A stretch of 64,000 bases of DNA, taken from contig NZ_CP013254.1 in assembly GCF_001482365.1 (NCBI RefSeq), positions 1,550,001 to 1,614,000 on the forward strand, given 5' to 3'. Under the pieces are notes generated by a model that saw only the letters and a program-made list of their open reading frames with translations, was not told the DNA's origin and did no database searches. Positions 25,352 through 33,669 of this stretch are shown here, piece by piece. Each line of letters opens with the position of its first letter. The first letter of the stretch is position 1. The stretch comes from Kocuria flava. Lineage in GTDB: Bacteria; Actinomycetota; Actinomycetes; Actinomycetales; Micrococcaceae. A program made the position numbers and the translations under genes.

Positions 25352-26722
25352 ATGAGCATCACCGAGAAGCCGGAGCGCGTCGTCGAGGTCCTGGCCCCGC
25401 TGGACGCCGGGGGCGGGTCGGCCCGGACGGGGGTGCGCTCCTACGTCGTCGACACCTCGGTGCTGCTCGCGGACCCCCGGGCCCTGCTGCGCTTCGCCGA
25501 GCACGAGGTCGTGCTGCCGGTCGTGGTGATCACCGAGCTCGAGGGCAAGCGCCACGACCCCGAGCTCGGCTACTTCGCCCGCCACGCGCTGCGGCTGCTC
25601 GACGACCTGCGGGTCGAGCACGGCGGGCTGAACCGGCCCGTGCCGCTCGGGGACCAGGGCGGGAGCCTCGTGGTGGAGCTCAACCACGTCTCGGACACCG
25701 TCCTGCCCGTGAGCTTCCGGCTCAAGGACAACGACTCCCTGATCCTGGCCGTGGCCCTGAGCCTCGCCAACGAGGGCAAGGACGTGTGCATCGTCTCGAA
25801 GGACCTGCCGATGCGGGTCAAGGCCTCCGCCCTGGGCCTGGAGGCCGAGGAGTACCGGGCCGAGTGGGTCGGCTCCGACGTCGAGTGGTCCGGGACCGCC
25901 GCGCTGGAGGTCCCCGACGACGTCGTGGACCGGCTCTACGGCGGCGAGGCCGTCGTGGTCCCGGGCGCCGAGGGGCTGCCGGCCAACACGGGCCTGACCC
26001 TGCACTCCGTGCGCGGCAGCGCCCTGGCCCGGGTCCGCGCCGACGGGGCCGCCCGGGTGGTGCGCGGGGACCGGGACGTCTTCGGGGTGCACGGGCGCTC
26101 CGCCGAGCAGCGGCTCGCGATCGACCTCCTGCTGGACCCCGAGGTGGGCATCGTGTCGCTGGGCGGGCGCGCCGGCACCGGCAAGTCCGCCCTGGCGCTG
26201 TGCGCGGGCCTGGAGACGGTGATGGAGCGCCGCGAGCACCGCAAGGTCATGGTCTTCCGCCCCCTCTACGCGGTGGGCGGCCAGGAGCTCGGCTACCTGC
26301 CCGGCTCCGAGGAGGAGAAGATGAACCCGTGGGGCCAGGCCGTCTTCGACACCTTCGGGGCGCTGGTCTCGCAGGAGGTCGTCGAGGAGGTGCTCGACCG
26401 CGGGATGCTCGAGGTCCTGCCGCTCACCCACATCCGCGGCCGGTCCCTGCACGACGCGTTCGTGATCGTCGACGAGGCGCAGTCGCTCGAGAAGAACGTG
26501 CTGCTCACGGTGCTCTCGCGCATCGGGCAGAACTCGAAGGTCGTCCTCACCCACGACGTCGCCCAGCGCGACAACCTGCGGGTGGGCCGCCACGACGGGG
26601 TCACCGCCGTGGTCGAGGCGCTCAAGGGCCACCCCCTGTTCGGGCACGTGACCCTCACCCGCTCGGAGCGCTCGCCGATCGCGGCGCTGGTCACCGAGGT
26701 GCTCGGGGACCTGGACGCCTGA
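25352..26722 (+). CDS. PIN-PhoH fusion protein (PhoH2/YlaK type)
   Basis: The 456-residue protein joins a PIN ribonuclease domain (about 28-165; acidic residues in VVDTSVLLADP with Asp34, ITELEGKR and LKDNDSLILAVAL) to a PhoH ATPase domain (about 235-456; Walker A GRAGTGKSAL near 273-280, Walker B FVIVDEAQS near 371). PhoH2 proteins are ATP-dependent RNA helicase-ribonucleases in mycobacteria. ATG 25352 follows AAGGAGAAG. Upstream is a TACGTT box (25293-25298) and two TTTTCC-type direct repeats (25244 and 25263). Confidence 0.93.
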   Translation: MSITEKPERVVEVLAPLDAGGGSARTGVRSYVVDTSVLLADPRALLRFAEHEVVLPVVVITELEGKRHDPELGYFARHALRLLDDLRVEHGGLNRPVPLGDQGGSLVVELNHVSDTVLPVSFRLKDNDSLILAVALSLANEGKDVCIVSKDLPMRVKASALGLEAEEYRAEWVGSDVEWSGTAALEVPDDVVDRLYGGEAVVVPGAEGLPANTGLTLHSVRGSALARVRADGAARVVRGDRDVFGVHGRSAEQRLAIDLLLDPEVGIVSLGGRAGTGKSALALCAGLETVMERREHRKVMVFRPLYAVGGQELGYLPGSEEEKMNPWGQAVFDTFGALVSQEVVEEVLDRGMLEVLPLTHIRGRSLHDAFVIVDEAQSLEKNVLLTVLSRIGQNSKVVLTHDVAQRDNLRVGRHDGVTAVVEALKGHPLFGHVTLTRSERSPIAALVTEVLGDLDA

Positions 26723-26776
26723 GCCCCCGGGGCGGGGCGTCCACAGCCCGTCCCGCCCCGGCCGGGCCGGTGCGGC

Positions 26777-26782
26777 TACGAT
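26777..26782 (+). promoter_or_regulatory. -10 box TACGAT of leaderless prepilin-peptidase-like gene
   Basis: TACGAT overlaps the first two bases of an ATG at 26781 and is followed by seven bases and GTG 26790. The box geometry makes the GTG the start. Confidence 0.55.
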
Positions 26783-26789
26783 GCCGTCC

Positions 26790-27305
26790 GTGACGGCCTT
26801 CCTCGGTGAGCAGTTCGCCCGCGGCGACGCCGCGGGCTGGGCCGCCGGGGTCCTGGCCGCGGCGGCCTTCGCGCTGCTGGCCGGGGCCGGGGTGTGGCTG
26901 GGGGCGGTCGACGTGCGCGAGCACCGCCTCCCGGGGCGGGTCGTGCGCCCGCTCTACCCGGCCTGCGGGCTGCCGCTGGCCGCGGCGGCGGTGCTGGGCG
27001 GGGAGCCCGTGCGCCTGCTGTGGATGCTGTGGGGGCTCGTGCTGGTGGGCGGGGCCTACGTCCTGCTGCGGCTGCTGAGCCCGGCGGGCCTGGGCCTGGG
27101 CGACGTGCGGCTGTCGGGGCTGCTGGGGCTGTGCCTGGGCTTCGTCTCCGTGGGCCACGCCGTGCTCGGCGCGCTGGCCGGCTTCGTGGCGGGCGGGCTG
27201 GCCGCCGCGGTGCTGCTGGTGGCGGGACGGGCCGGGCCGCGGACGCGGATCGCGTTCGGCCCGGCCATGCTCGCCGGCGCCCTCGCGGTGCTCGTGCTCG
27301 GGTGA
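26790..27305 (+). CDS. A24-family prepilin peptidase-like membrane protein
   Basis: The 171-residue protein has about five membrane helices and both active-site aspartates of A24 aspartic proteases: GAVDVREHRLPGRVV (Asp followed by xxxxxLP) and GLGLGDVRLSGLLGL (the GxGD motif). It lacks the N-terminal methylase domain, as in short archaeal or TadV-type enzymes. No pilin genes are in the window, so its substrate is unknown. GTG 26790 is chosen by its distance from the TACGAT box; the nearby ATG 26781 lies inside the promoter. Confidence 0.82.
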   Translation: MTAFLGEQFARGDAAGWAAGVLAAAAFALLAGAGVWLGAVDVREHRLPGRVVRPLYPACGLPLAAAAVLGGEPVRLLWMLWGLVLVGGAYVLLRLLSPAGLGLGDVRLSGLLGLCLGFVSVGHAVLGALAGFVAGGLAAAVLLVAGRAGPRTRIAFGPAMLAGALAVLVLG

Positions 27306-27431
27306 GCGCCTCGCCCGGGCCGGCCCCGGCCTGCCGTCCGGTCCGCTGCCGCCGGGCTGGTTGAATGGGGGCGGCCCGTTCCCCGGGCCCCGGTCCCCGG
27401 ACCGGCCGGTGCGAGCAGACCAGGAGGCCCC

Positions 27432-27902
27432 GTGCCCGTCCCCGACTTCGTCCTCGCCCTGCGCGAGAGGATCGGCCACGACCTGCTGTGGCTGCCGGCC
27501 GTCACCGCCGTGGTGCTGCGCGAGGACGGCCGGGTGCTGCTGGCCCGCCGCGCCGACAACGGCAACTGGGGGCTGGTCAGCGGGATCGTGGAGCCGGGCG
27601 AGCAGCCGGCGGCCACCGCGGTGCGGGAGTGCCTCGAGGAGACCGGCGTCGTCGCCGTCGTCGAGGATCTCGTGCAGGTCGGCGCGGGGGAGCCGGTGCA
27701 GTACCCCAACGGGGACCGCTGCCAGTTCCTCGACCACACCTTCCGCTGCCGGTGGGTGTCGGGACAGGCGCGGGTGGCCGACGACGAGTCGCTCGAGGTC
27801 GGCTGGTACGACCCGCAGGACACGCCCCCGCTGCCGCCGCACCAGCGCGCCCGGCTCGAGGCCGCCCTGTCCTTCACGGGCCGCACCCGCTTCGTCTCCT
27901 GA
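27432..27902 (+). CDS. NUDIX hydrolase
   Basis: The 156-residue protein holds a complete Nudix box (GIVEPGEQPAATAVRECLEE-TG), preceded by VVLREDGRVLLARRADNGNWGLVSG and followed by a beta-rich tail. Such enzymes hydrolyse nucleoside diphosphates linked to a variable group. GTG 27432 follows CAGGAGGCC. The substrate is unknown; no specific sub-family motif is visible. Confidence 0.9.
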   Translation: MPVPDFVLALRERIGHDLLWLPAVTAVVLREDGRVLLARRADNGNWGLVSGIVEPGEQPAATAVRECLEETGVVAVVEDLVQVGAGEPVQYPNGDRCQFLDHTFRCRWVSGQARVADDESLEVGWYDPQDTPPLPPHQRARLEAALSFTGRTRFVS

Positions 27903-27929
27903 GGCCGCCCCCGGACCCGCCGGGGTGCC

Positions 27930-28009
27930 CGGTCCCGGACCACGTCGGTTACGGACCACGCCGGTGACGGACGGCGCCGGTGACGGACGGCGCCGGTGAC
28001 GGACGGCGC
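27930..28009. repeat. Five 16-bp tandem repeats, three perfect
   Basis: The unit CGGTGACGGACGGCGC occurs exactly at 27962, 27978 and 27994. Degenerate copies precede it in phase at 27930 (CGGTCCCGGACCACGT) and 27946 (CGGTTACGGACCACGC). It lies in the gap between the convergent NUDIX and fumC genes, next to the terminator. Confidence 0.85.
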
Positions 28010-28065
28010 CGGGGGCGGCGCCGTGCCCGGGTGCGGTGGGCACCCCGGCCGGCGCCGCCCCCGGC
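28008..28065. terminator. Bidirectional terminator between NUDIX gene and fumC
   Basis: GCCGGGGGCGGCGCC (28008-28022) pairs perfectly with 28051-28065. The 28-base loop can form a smaller hairpin of its own. Confidence 0.6.
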
Positions 28066-28082
28066 GGCGGTGCGGTCTCTGA

Positions 28083-29516
28083 TCAGGCGTTGGGACCCGT
28101 CATGGTGGTGACGTCCAGGGCCTCGTCGAGCTGCTGCTCGGTGAGCGAGCCGTCCTCCACGTAGCCCAGGGCGATCGTGGCCTCGCGCACGGTCATCTTG
28201 TTCGCCACGGCGTGCTTGGCGATCTTCGCGGCCGCCTCGTAGCCGATGGCCTTGTTCAGCGGGGTCACGATCGAGGGGGAGGCCTCGGCCAGGAAGCGGC
28301 AGCGCTCCGTGTTGGCCTCGATGCCGTCGATCATCTTCTCCGCCATCACGCGGGAGGAGTTGGCGAGCAGGCGGATCGACTCGAGCAGCGCCGAGGCCAT
28401 CACCGGGATGCCCACGTTGAGCTCGAACGCGCCGTTGGTGGAGGACAGGGACACGGTGGTGTCGTTGCCGATCACCTGGGCGCAGACCTGGATCGTGGAC
28501 TCGCAGATCACGGGGTTGACCTTCCCCGGCATGATCGAGGAGCCCGGCTGCAGGTCCGGGATGAGGATCTCGCCCAGGCCGGTGTTCGGGCCGGAGCCCA
28601 TCCAGCGCAGGTCGTTGTTGATCTTCATGTAGCTGTAGGCGACCGTGCGCAGCTGCCCGGAGGCCTCCACGAGGCCGTCGCGGTTGGCCTGGGCCTCGAA
28701 GTGGTTGCGGGCCTCGGTGATCGGCAGCCCCGTCTCCTCGGCGAGCAGCTCGATCACGCGCGCGGAGAAGCCGGCCGGGGTGTTGATCCCGGTGCCCACC
28801 GCGGTCCCGCCCAGGGGCACCTCGGCCACGCGCGGCAGCGCGGAATGCACGCGCTCGATGCCGTAGCGCACCTGCGCGGCGTAGCCGCCGAACTCCTGGC
28901 CCAGGGTGACGGGGGTGGCGTCCATCAGGTGCGTGCGCCCGGACTTCACGACGTCCTTGAACTCGGCGGCCTTGCGCTCGAGGGACTCCGCGAGCTGCGT
29001 CATCGCCGGCACGAGCTCGTTGACCAGGGCGCCGGTGACGGCGACGTGCACGGAGGTCGGGAAGACGTCGTTGGAGGACTGGGAGGCGTTGACGTGGTCG
29101 TTGGGGTGGACCTCGGTGCCGGTGCCCTCGAGGGCGCGGTTGGCGAGGGTCGCCAGCACCTCGTTGGTGTTCATGTTCGAGGAGGTCCCCGACCCGGTCT
29201 GGAAGACGTCGATCGGGAAGTGCTCGTCGTAGGCGCCGGTGGCGACCTGGTCGGCGGCCTCCGCGATCGCCCGGGCGCGCTCCTCGTCGAGCACCCCCAG
29301 CTCCGCGTTGGCCCTGGCGGCGGCCTTCTTGATCTGCGCCAGCGCGACGATGTGCTGGGGCTCCAGGGTCCGGCCGGAGATCGGGAAGTTCTCGACGGCG
29401 CGCTGCGTCTGGGCACGGTAGAGGGCGTTCGCGGGAACGCGGACCTCGCCCATCGTGTCGTGCTCGATGCGGTACTCGGTGTGCTCTGCGGTCGTTGCAG
29501 ACGTGGTGTTTGCCAT
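28083..29516 (-). CDS. fumC: Class II fumarate hydratase
   Basis: The 477-residue TCA-cycle enzyme interconverts fumarate and malate. It shows GSGTSSNMNTNEVLA, HPNDHVNASQSSNDVFPTS, TPVTLGQEFGGYA and the superfamily signature GSSIMPGKVNP. The class II form contains no iron-sulfur cluster. ATG 29516 stands six bases after a TAGACT box, with no Shine-Dalgarno, so the transcript is probably leaderless. An adjacent carbonic anhydrase gene in the same direction ends 74 bases upstream. Confidence 0.97.
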   Translation of the reverse strand: MANTTSATTAEHTEYRIEHDTMGEVRVPANALYRAQTQRAVENFPISGRTLEPQHIVALAQIKKAAARANAELGVLDEERARAIAEAADQVATGAYDEHFPIDVFQTGSGTSSNMNTNEVLATLANRALEGTGTEVHPNDHVNASQSSNDVFPTSVHVAVTGALVNELVPAMTQLAESLERKAAEFKDVVKSGRTHLMDATPVTLGQEFGGYAAQVRYGIERVHSALPRVAEVPLGGTAVGTGINTPAGFSARVIELLAEETGLPITEARNHFEAQANRDGLVEASGQLRTVAYSYMKINNDLRWMGSGPNTGLGEILIPDLQPGSSIMPGKVNPVICESTIQVCAQVIGNDTTVSLSSTNGAFELNVGIPVMASALLESIRLLANSSRVMAEKMIDGIEANTERCRFLAEASPSIVTPLNKAIGYEAAAKIAKHAVANKMTVREATIALGYVEDGSLTEQQLDEALDVTTMTGPNA

Positions 29517-29522
29517 GGCGCC

Positions 29523-29528
29523 AGTCTA
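29523..29528 (-). promoter_or_regulatory. -10 box TAGACT of leaderless fumC
   Basis: On the minus strand TAGACT is followed by GGCGCC and the ATG at 29516. Confidence 0.6.
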
Positions 29529-29590
29529 GGTCAGCGCGCCGCGGGCCCGGGCACGGGGACGCCGTGGCCGGACCCGCGGAGGGGGCGGGC

Positions 29591-30295
29591 TCAGGCGGAG
29601 GGCAGCCAGGTCCCGTGCCCGTGGACGAGCTCGGCCTCGCCGTCCTGCAGGTGGTAGAAGACGCCGACGACGGCGACCTCCCCGCGCGAGACGGCGTCGT
29701 TGATCACCCGCGACTGCTCCAGCAGCCGCCCGGAGGTCTGCTTCGTGTGCTCGACCACCGCCGCGTTGACGTCGTCGTGGCCGTCGCGGCGGGTCTGCAG
29801 CACGGAGGGCATGATCCGCTCGATGAGGTCGCGCTGGAAGCCGCGGGGCATGTCCCCCGAGTGCGCGGTCGCGTGCGTGGCGGTCACGGCCCCGCAGGAG
29901 TCGTGGCCCAGGACCATGATCAGCGGGGTGTGCAGGTTCTCCACCGCGTACTCGATGGTCCCCAGCACGGCGTCGTCGATGACCTGCCCGGCGGTGCGCA
30001 CCACGAAGGCGTCGCCCAGGCCCAGGTCGAAGATGATCTCGGCGGCCAGCCGGGAGTCGGAGCAGCCGAAGATCACCGCGAACGGGTGCTGCCCGCCGGC
30101 CACGGACCGGCGCCGGGAGGCGTCCTGGTTCGGGTGCCGGGACTCCCCGGCGACGAAGCGGGCGTTGCCCTCGCGCAGGCGCTGCCACGCGGCGGCCGGC
30201 GTGGTGGGGGCGGGCTCCGCGCGCGGCGCGGGGGTCTGCGGGGGCTGCGGCGCGGTGCCGCCGGCCGGTGCGGAAGTGGTGGGCTGGTCCGTCAT
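29591..30295 (-). CDS. Beta-class carbonic anhydrase
   Basis: The 234-residue enzyme hydrates CO2 to bicarbonate. Zinc ligands Cys78, His131 and Cys134 are in FGCSDSR and LGHDSCGAV, and the Asp80-Arg82 dyad is intact. The first 33 residues are a Pro/Ala-rich extension; the body starts at AWQRLREGNARFVAGE, as in the family. ATG 30295 overlaps the stop of the DUF4245 gene by four bases, so both are translated from one message. The bicarbonate supply role beside fumC and glpX is inference. Confidence 0.94.
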   Translation of the reverse strand: MTDQPTTSAPAGGTAPQPPQTPAPRAEPAPTTPAAAWQRLREGNARFVAGESRHPNQDASRRRSVAGGQHPFAVIFGCSDSRLAAEIIFDLGLGDAFVVRTAGQVIDDAVLGTIEYAVENLHTPLIMVLGHDSCGAVTATHATAHSGDMPRGFQRDLIERIMPSVLQTRRDGHDDVNAAVVEHTKQTSGRLLEQSRVINDAVSRGEVAVVGVFYHLQDGEAELVHGHGTWLPSA

Positions 30296-30978
30296 GGTCC
30301 CTCCGGGGTCTCGGGTGCGGTCGGGGTGGGGGCGGGGGTCTCGGGGGCCGCGGCGAGCGCCTCGACGGCGGCGGCGGCCAGGTGGTCCAGCTCGGCGCGG
30401 TCGGCGTCGCCCTTGACCACGAGGGTCGAGCCGGCGGCCTCGCCGGTGTATACGGTCAGCGCCCCGGCGTCGTCGGAGGCCTCCCGGACGTGGACGTCCC
30501 AGCGCGTGCCGCCGGCGTCCGCGGTCCCGGTGGCCGGCAGGGTCTCGGCCTGCTGGGCGAGCCAGGTGGGGTTGGCCAGGGAGGTCTGGACGAGCTCCAC
30601 GAAGCGGCCCCCCGGGGTGACCCAGCCGATCTCCCAGTAGGGCACGCCCTCGGCGGCGCCGCCGTTCCAGCGGGCGTAGTTGGCCGTCCACTCCTCGCCG
30701 GGCTCGGGCACCACCGGGGGGAACGGCGACTGGTCGGCGACGTAGGAGGCCTCCTGGGCGACGTCGACGTCGGGGCGGTACGGCTCGCCGTCCGGGCGGG
30801 GCTGCAGCCACACGAGGGGCAGCACCAGGAGCAGGAGCACGGCCATGGAGATGATCATGCCCTGGACGGGGGCGTTGATCCGCTTCGCCTGCTTCGGGGT
30901 GATCTGCGGCAGCGGGCGGGCGTCGTCGTGGTCCCGGTGAGTCCGGGCGGCGGGGCGGTCGGGGGTCGGGGAGCTCAC
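30292..30978 (-). CDS. DUF4245 family membrane-anchored protein
   Basis: The 228-residue protein has a cytosolic stretch with QITPKQAKRINAPVQGM, one membrane helix (IISMAVLLLLVLPLVWL) and an extracytoplasmic domain (YRPDVDVAQEASYVAD, WTANYARWNGG, VPYWEIGWVTPGGRFVEL). This is the DUF4245 pattern and the location upstream and divergent from glpX is the usual one. GTG 30978 is chosen because a CACAAT box lies five bases upstream and the next in-frame starts are implausible. Function is unknown. Confidence 0.85.
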   Translation of the reverse strand: MSSPTPDRPAARTHRDHDDARPLPQITPKQAKRINAPVQGMIISMAVLLLLVLPLVWLQPRPDGEPYRPDVDVAQEASYVADQSPFPPVVPEPGEEWTANYARWNGGAAEGVPYWEIGWVTPGGRFVELVQTSLANPTWLAQQAETLPATGTADAGGTRWDVHVREASDDAGALTVYTGEAAGSTLVVKGDADRAELDHLAAAAVEALAAAPETPAPTPTAPETPEGP

Positions 30979-31093
30979 CGCACCATTGTGCCCCGGATCC
31001 GGAGGTGCCCGTGCCCGCCCGTCCCCGCCGCGGGCGGCCCCGGCCCGGGCGGGCGCCCCGGCAGGGCGCCGGGGCGGGCGGGGCCCCGGACGA

Positions 31094-31099
31094 TATGCT
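31094..31099 (+). promoter_or_regulatory. -10 box TATGCT for glpX
   Basis: TATGCT lies 79 bases before the first glpX ribosome site; it is the only convincing box in the divergent gap on this strand. Confidence 0.5.
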
Positions 31100-31177
31100 G
31101 GCGGGGACGGGACCGCGTCCGCGGCCGAGCCGGACCCCGGCGTCCCGCGAACCGTGAACTCGAAGGTGAGGAACAAC

Positions 31178-32341
31178 GTGGCCGAAGCATCCACCGCACC
31201 AGCCCCCGCGTCCAACGTGGCCGACCGGAACCTGGCCATGGAGCTGGTCCGCACGACCGAGGCGGCGGCGATCGCCGGCGGCCAGTGGGTCGGGGCCGGG
31301 GACAAGAACGCGGCCGACGGCGCCGCGGTCGACGCCATGCGCTCGCTGCTCTCGACCGTGCACTTCAACGGCACCGTGGTCATCGGTGAGGGCGAGAAGG
31401 ACGAGGCGCCCATGCTGTTCAACGGCGAGCAGGTCGGCGACGGCTCCGGGCCCGCCTCCGACGTCGCGGTCGACCCGATCGACGGTACCCGCCTCACCGC
31501 GCTGGGGATGAACAACGCCCTGGCCGTCATCGCCGTGGCCGACGGCGGGTCGATGTTCGACCCCTCGGCCGTGTTCTACATGGACAAGCTCGTGGTCGGG
31601 CCCGAGGCCGCGGACTTCGTGGACCTGCGCCTGCCGGTCAAGCAGAACCTGCACCTCGTGGCCCGGGCCAAGGGCGTCCACGTCAACCAGCTCACCGTGT
31701 GCGTCCTGGACCGGCCCCGCCACCAGCGCCTCGTCGACGAGATCCGCGCCACCGGCGCCCGCACCCGGATGATCCTCGACGGCGACGTCGCCGGCGCGAT
31801 CGCGGCCTGCCGCGAGGGCACCGGCGTGGACGTCATGATGGGCATCGGCGGCACCCCCGAGGGGATCGTCGCCGCGTGCGCCGTGAAGGCCACCGGCGGG
31901 ATCATCCAGGGCCGGCTGGCCCCCACCGACGACGACGAGAAGCAGAAGGCGCTCGACGCCGGGCTGGACCTCGACGCCGTCCTGAGCACCGACGACCTCG
32001 TCACCTCGGACAACTGCTTCTTCGCCGCGACCGGCATCACCGACGGCGACCTGCTGCGCGGGGTGCGCTACCGCGGCCAGCGGGTCACCACGCAGTCGAT
32101 CGTGATGCGCTCGCGCTCGGGCACGGTGCGCATGGTCGAGGCCGAGCACCTGGCCTCCAAGTGGGGAGGGCCCCGGACCGCACGGTCCGGGGCCCTCGCA
32201 CGCCCGTTCCCGGTGGCGCGCCCGTGCCCGGCGCGGTTCGTGCCCCGCGCCGCCCGTGTCCCGCGCCGTCGGCGCCCCGCGCCGCCGGTGCCGCCCGTGC
32301 CCGCCGTGTCCGCTCGGCGCGGGGCGGGGCCGGCGACCTAG
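31178..32341 (+). CDS. glpX: Class II fructose-1,6-bisphosphatase with abnormal C-terminal extension
   Basis: This 387-residue frame encodes the gluconeogenic phosphatase GlpX. NLAMELVRTTEAAA, WVGAGDKNAADGAAVDAM, VVIGEGEKDEAPML, VDPIDGT and GIGGTPEGIVAACA are present. GTG 31178 follows GGTGAGGAA. Homologues end around residue 330-345. Here the frame passes codon 329 (LASKW) straight through a perfect 15-bp hairpin and adds about 60 Arg/Pro/Ala-rich residues before TAG at 32339, which overlaps the next gene's -10 box. A single base change at TGG (32162-32164) to TGA or TAG would restore the expected end. It could be a true stop loss or a sequencing error. Confidence 0.92.
   Translation: MAEASTAPAPASNVADRNLAMELVRTTEAAAIAGGQWVGAGDKNAADGAAVDAMRSLLSTVHFNGTVVIGEGEKDEAPMLFNGEQVGDGSGPASDVAVDPIDGTRLTALGMNNALAVIAVADGGSMFDPSAVFYMDKLVVGPEAADFVDLRLPVKQNLHLVARAKGVHVNQLTVCVLDRPRHQRLVDEIRATGARTRMILDGDVAGAIAACREGTGVDVMMGIGGTPEGIVAACAVKATGGIIQGRLAPTDDDEKQKALDAGLDLDAVLSTDDLVTSDNCFFAATGITDGDLLRGVRYRGQRVTTQSIVMRSRSGTVRMVEAEHLASKWGGPRTARSGALARPFPVARPCPARFVPRAARVPRRRRPAPPVPPVPAVSARRGAGPAT
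32166..32197 (+). terminator. Perfect 15-bp hairpin inside the glpX reading frame
   Basis: GAGGGCCCCGGACCG pairs exactly with its complement around a two-base loop. Its strength and position at the expected end of glpX mark it as the glpX terminator, although the open frame runs through it. Confidence 0.75.
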
Positions 32342-32344
32342 ACT
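32339..32344 (+). promoter_or_regulatory. -10 box TAGACT for the 32419 gene
   Basis: TAGACT, whose TAG is also the stop of the extended glpX frame, lies 75 bases before GTG 32419. Confidence 0.55.
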
Positions 32345-32418
32345 GGTGCCCGAGCCGCGGACGCCGACCTCGTTCCCCCACCGGGGCGGACCGCCCGCGG
32401 TACGAGGAGGATGTCGGC

Positions 32419-33639
32419 GTGAGCACCACGGTCAGTCCCAGCCCGAACCGCAAGACCTGGGACGCCACCGTCCGCGTGACGGGCGGGCACCCCCAGCAGC
32501 TGTGGGGGATCGGCGAGGCCCAGGCCTCCGCCGAGGGCCCGCAGCTGCGCGTGGAGCGCGTCCTGGTCCACGACGACGCCCGGCGCACCCTGGGCTACGC
32601 CCAGGTCCTGCTGCGCTCCCGGGCCGAGCGGGTGATCGCCGAGACCGTCCAGTGCCACGTGCACCGGCCCGGCGACGTGCCCGTCGTCGCCGGCGCCCTG
32701 GCCGCCTGGGCCCGCGACGAGCACGCGGCCGCCCTGCTCCGCTTCGACCCCGACACCCTGCGCACCCCCGGGACCGGGGACGCGCTGACCGAGGCCGGCT
32801 TCACCCGCCGCGGCACGGTCGTGGCCGGCCCGCAGGGCCCCCGCCGCCTGCAGGTGCCGCTGGCCGACTCCGAGCGCGACCTCGCCCGCCGGCTCTCCCA
32901 GCAGACCCTCGACCGCTGCCGCGCGGCGCTGCGCAGCTCCGGGGTCACGGTCCGGGAGGTCACGGCCGGCAGCGGGGAGCTCGGCCGCGTGGGCCTGCGC
33001 ACCCGGCTGATCGACCGGCTCCTGGAGGACCTCGGCGAGGACTCGCTGCTGCTCGTGGCCACCGAGTCGGCCGGCGGTCCGGACGGCGGCACGGACCAGG
33101 GGGCGGGCCCGGGCGAGAGCGCCCTGGGCTACCTGTGGTTCGTGCACACCGGGGAGCTCGCGATGCTCTACCGGGTGGGCTTCACCCGGCGCGCCCGGGA
33201 CCTGGGCGTGGACGACGCGCTGCTGCTGACGGGCCTGGTGGAGCTGCGCAAGCGCGGGGTCCGCGCCCTCGACGGCGGCGACCCCGCCGAGCCCGACGTC
33301 CCGCTCGTGCTGCGCGAGCTCGCCGCGGGCGAGCGGCCCGTGCTGGGCACGTGGGAGATCGCCCTGGGGCGCGGGCGCAGCGGGGAGTTCACCGGCACCA
33401 CGGACGCGGTCGAGGCCGCCGACGCCGCCGTGCGGGCCACCGGCACCGCGGTGGCCCAGGAGCTGGGGGTCGCCGACCCCGTCCCGGCGGTGCCCGAGCC
33501 CGAGCCGGAGGAGGAGCCCCGCGGCGGGGCGGAGCCCGCGGGCGACGAGCGCGCCGGCGGGGTGCGCCGCGTGGGCGCGTTCACGAAGCGCCTGCTGGGC
33601 GAGGGGGTCTCGGCGCTGCGCAGCGCGGCGGGGCGCTGA
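32419..33639 (+). CDS. Putative FemAB/GNAT-fold aminoacyltransferase-like protein
   Basis: The 406-residue protein starts at GTG 32419 after GAGGAGG. Two GNAT-like halves can be seen: residues about 15-150 (WGIGEAQASAEG, YAQVLLRSRAERVIAETVQCHV, GTGDALTEAGFTRRG) and 160-335 (SQQTLDRCRAALRSSGVTVREV, LGYLWFVHTGELAMLYRVGFTRRARDLGVDDALLLTGLVELRKRGVRALDGG). This order and the GYLWF...LYR...L...RGVRALDGGD pattern recall FemAB peptide-bridge enzymes. The tail is acidic, then basic. It converges on a clearer FemAB-like gene. The assignment is tentative. Confidence 0.65.
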   Translation: MSTTVSPSPNRKTWDATVRVTGGHPQQLWGIGEAQASAEGPQLRVERVLVHDDARRTLGYAQVLLRSRAERVIAETVQCHVHRPGDVPVVAGALAAWARDEHAAALLRFDPDTLRTPGTGDALTEAGFTRRGTVVAGPQGPRRLQVPLADSERDLARRLSQQTLDRCRAALRSSGVTVREVTAGSGELGRVGLRTRLIDRLLEDLGEDSLLLVATESAGGPDGGTDQGAGPGESALGYLWFVHTGELAMLYRVGFTRRARDLGVDDALLLTGLVELRKRGVRALDGGDPAEPDVPLVLRELAAGERPVLGTWEIALGRGRSGEFTGTTDAVEAADAAVRATGTAVAQELGVADPVPAVPEPEPEEEPRGGAEPAGDERAGGVRRVGAFTKRLLGEGVSALRSAAGR

Positions 33640-33669
33640 GCCCCGGGCCGGTGCCGGGCGGGCGCCGGG

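Noticed and set aside
26781..26783. ATG start for the prepilin-peptidase-like gene
   Set aside because: The ATG overlaps the TACGAT -10 box; the GTG at 26790 has the right distance for leaderless translation.
27930..28009. CRISPR-like array
   Set aside because: The repeats are directly adjacent 16-mers without spacers and there are no cas genes in the window.
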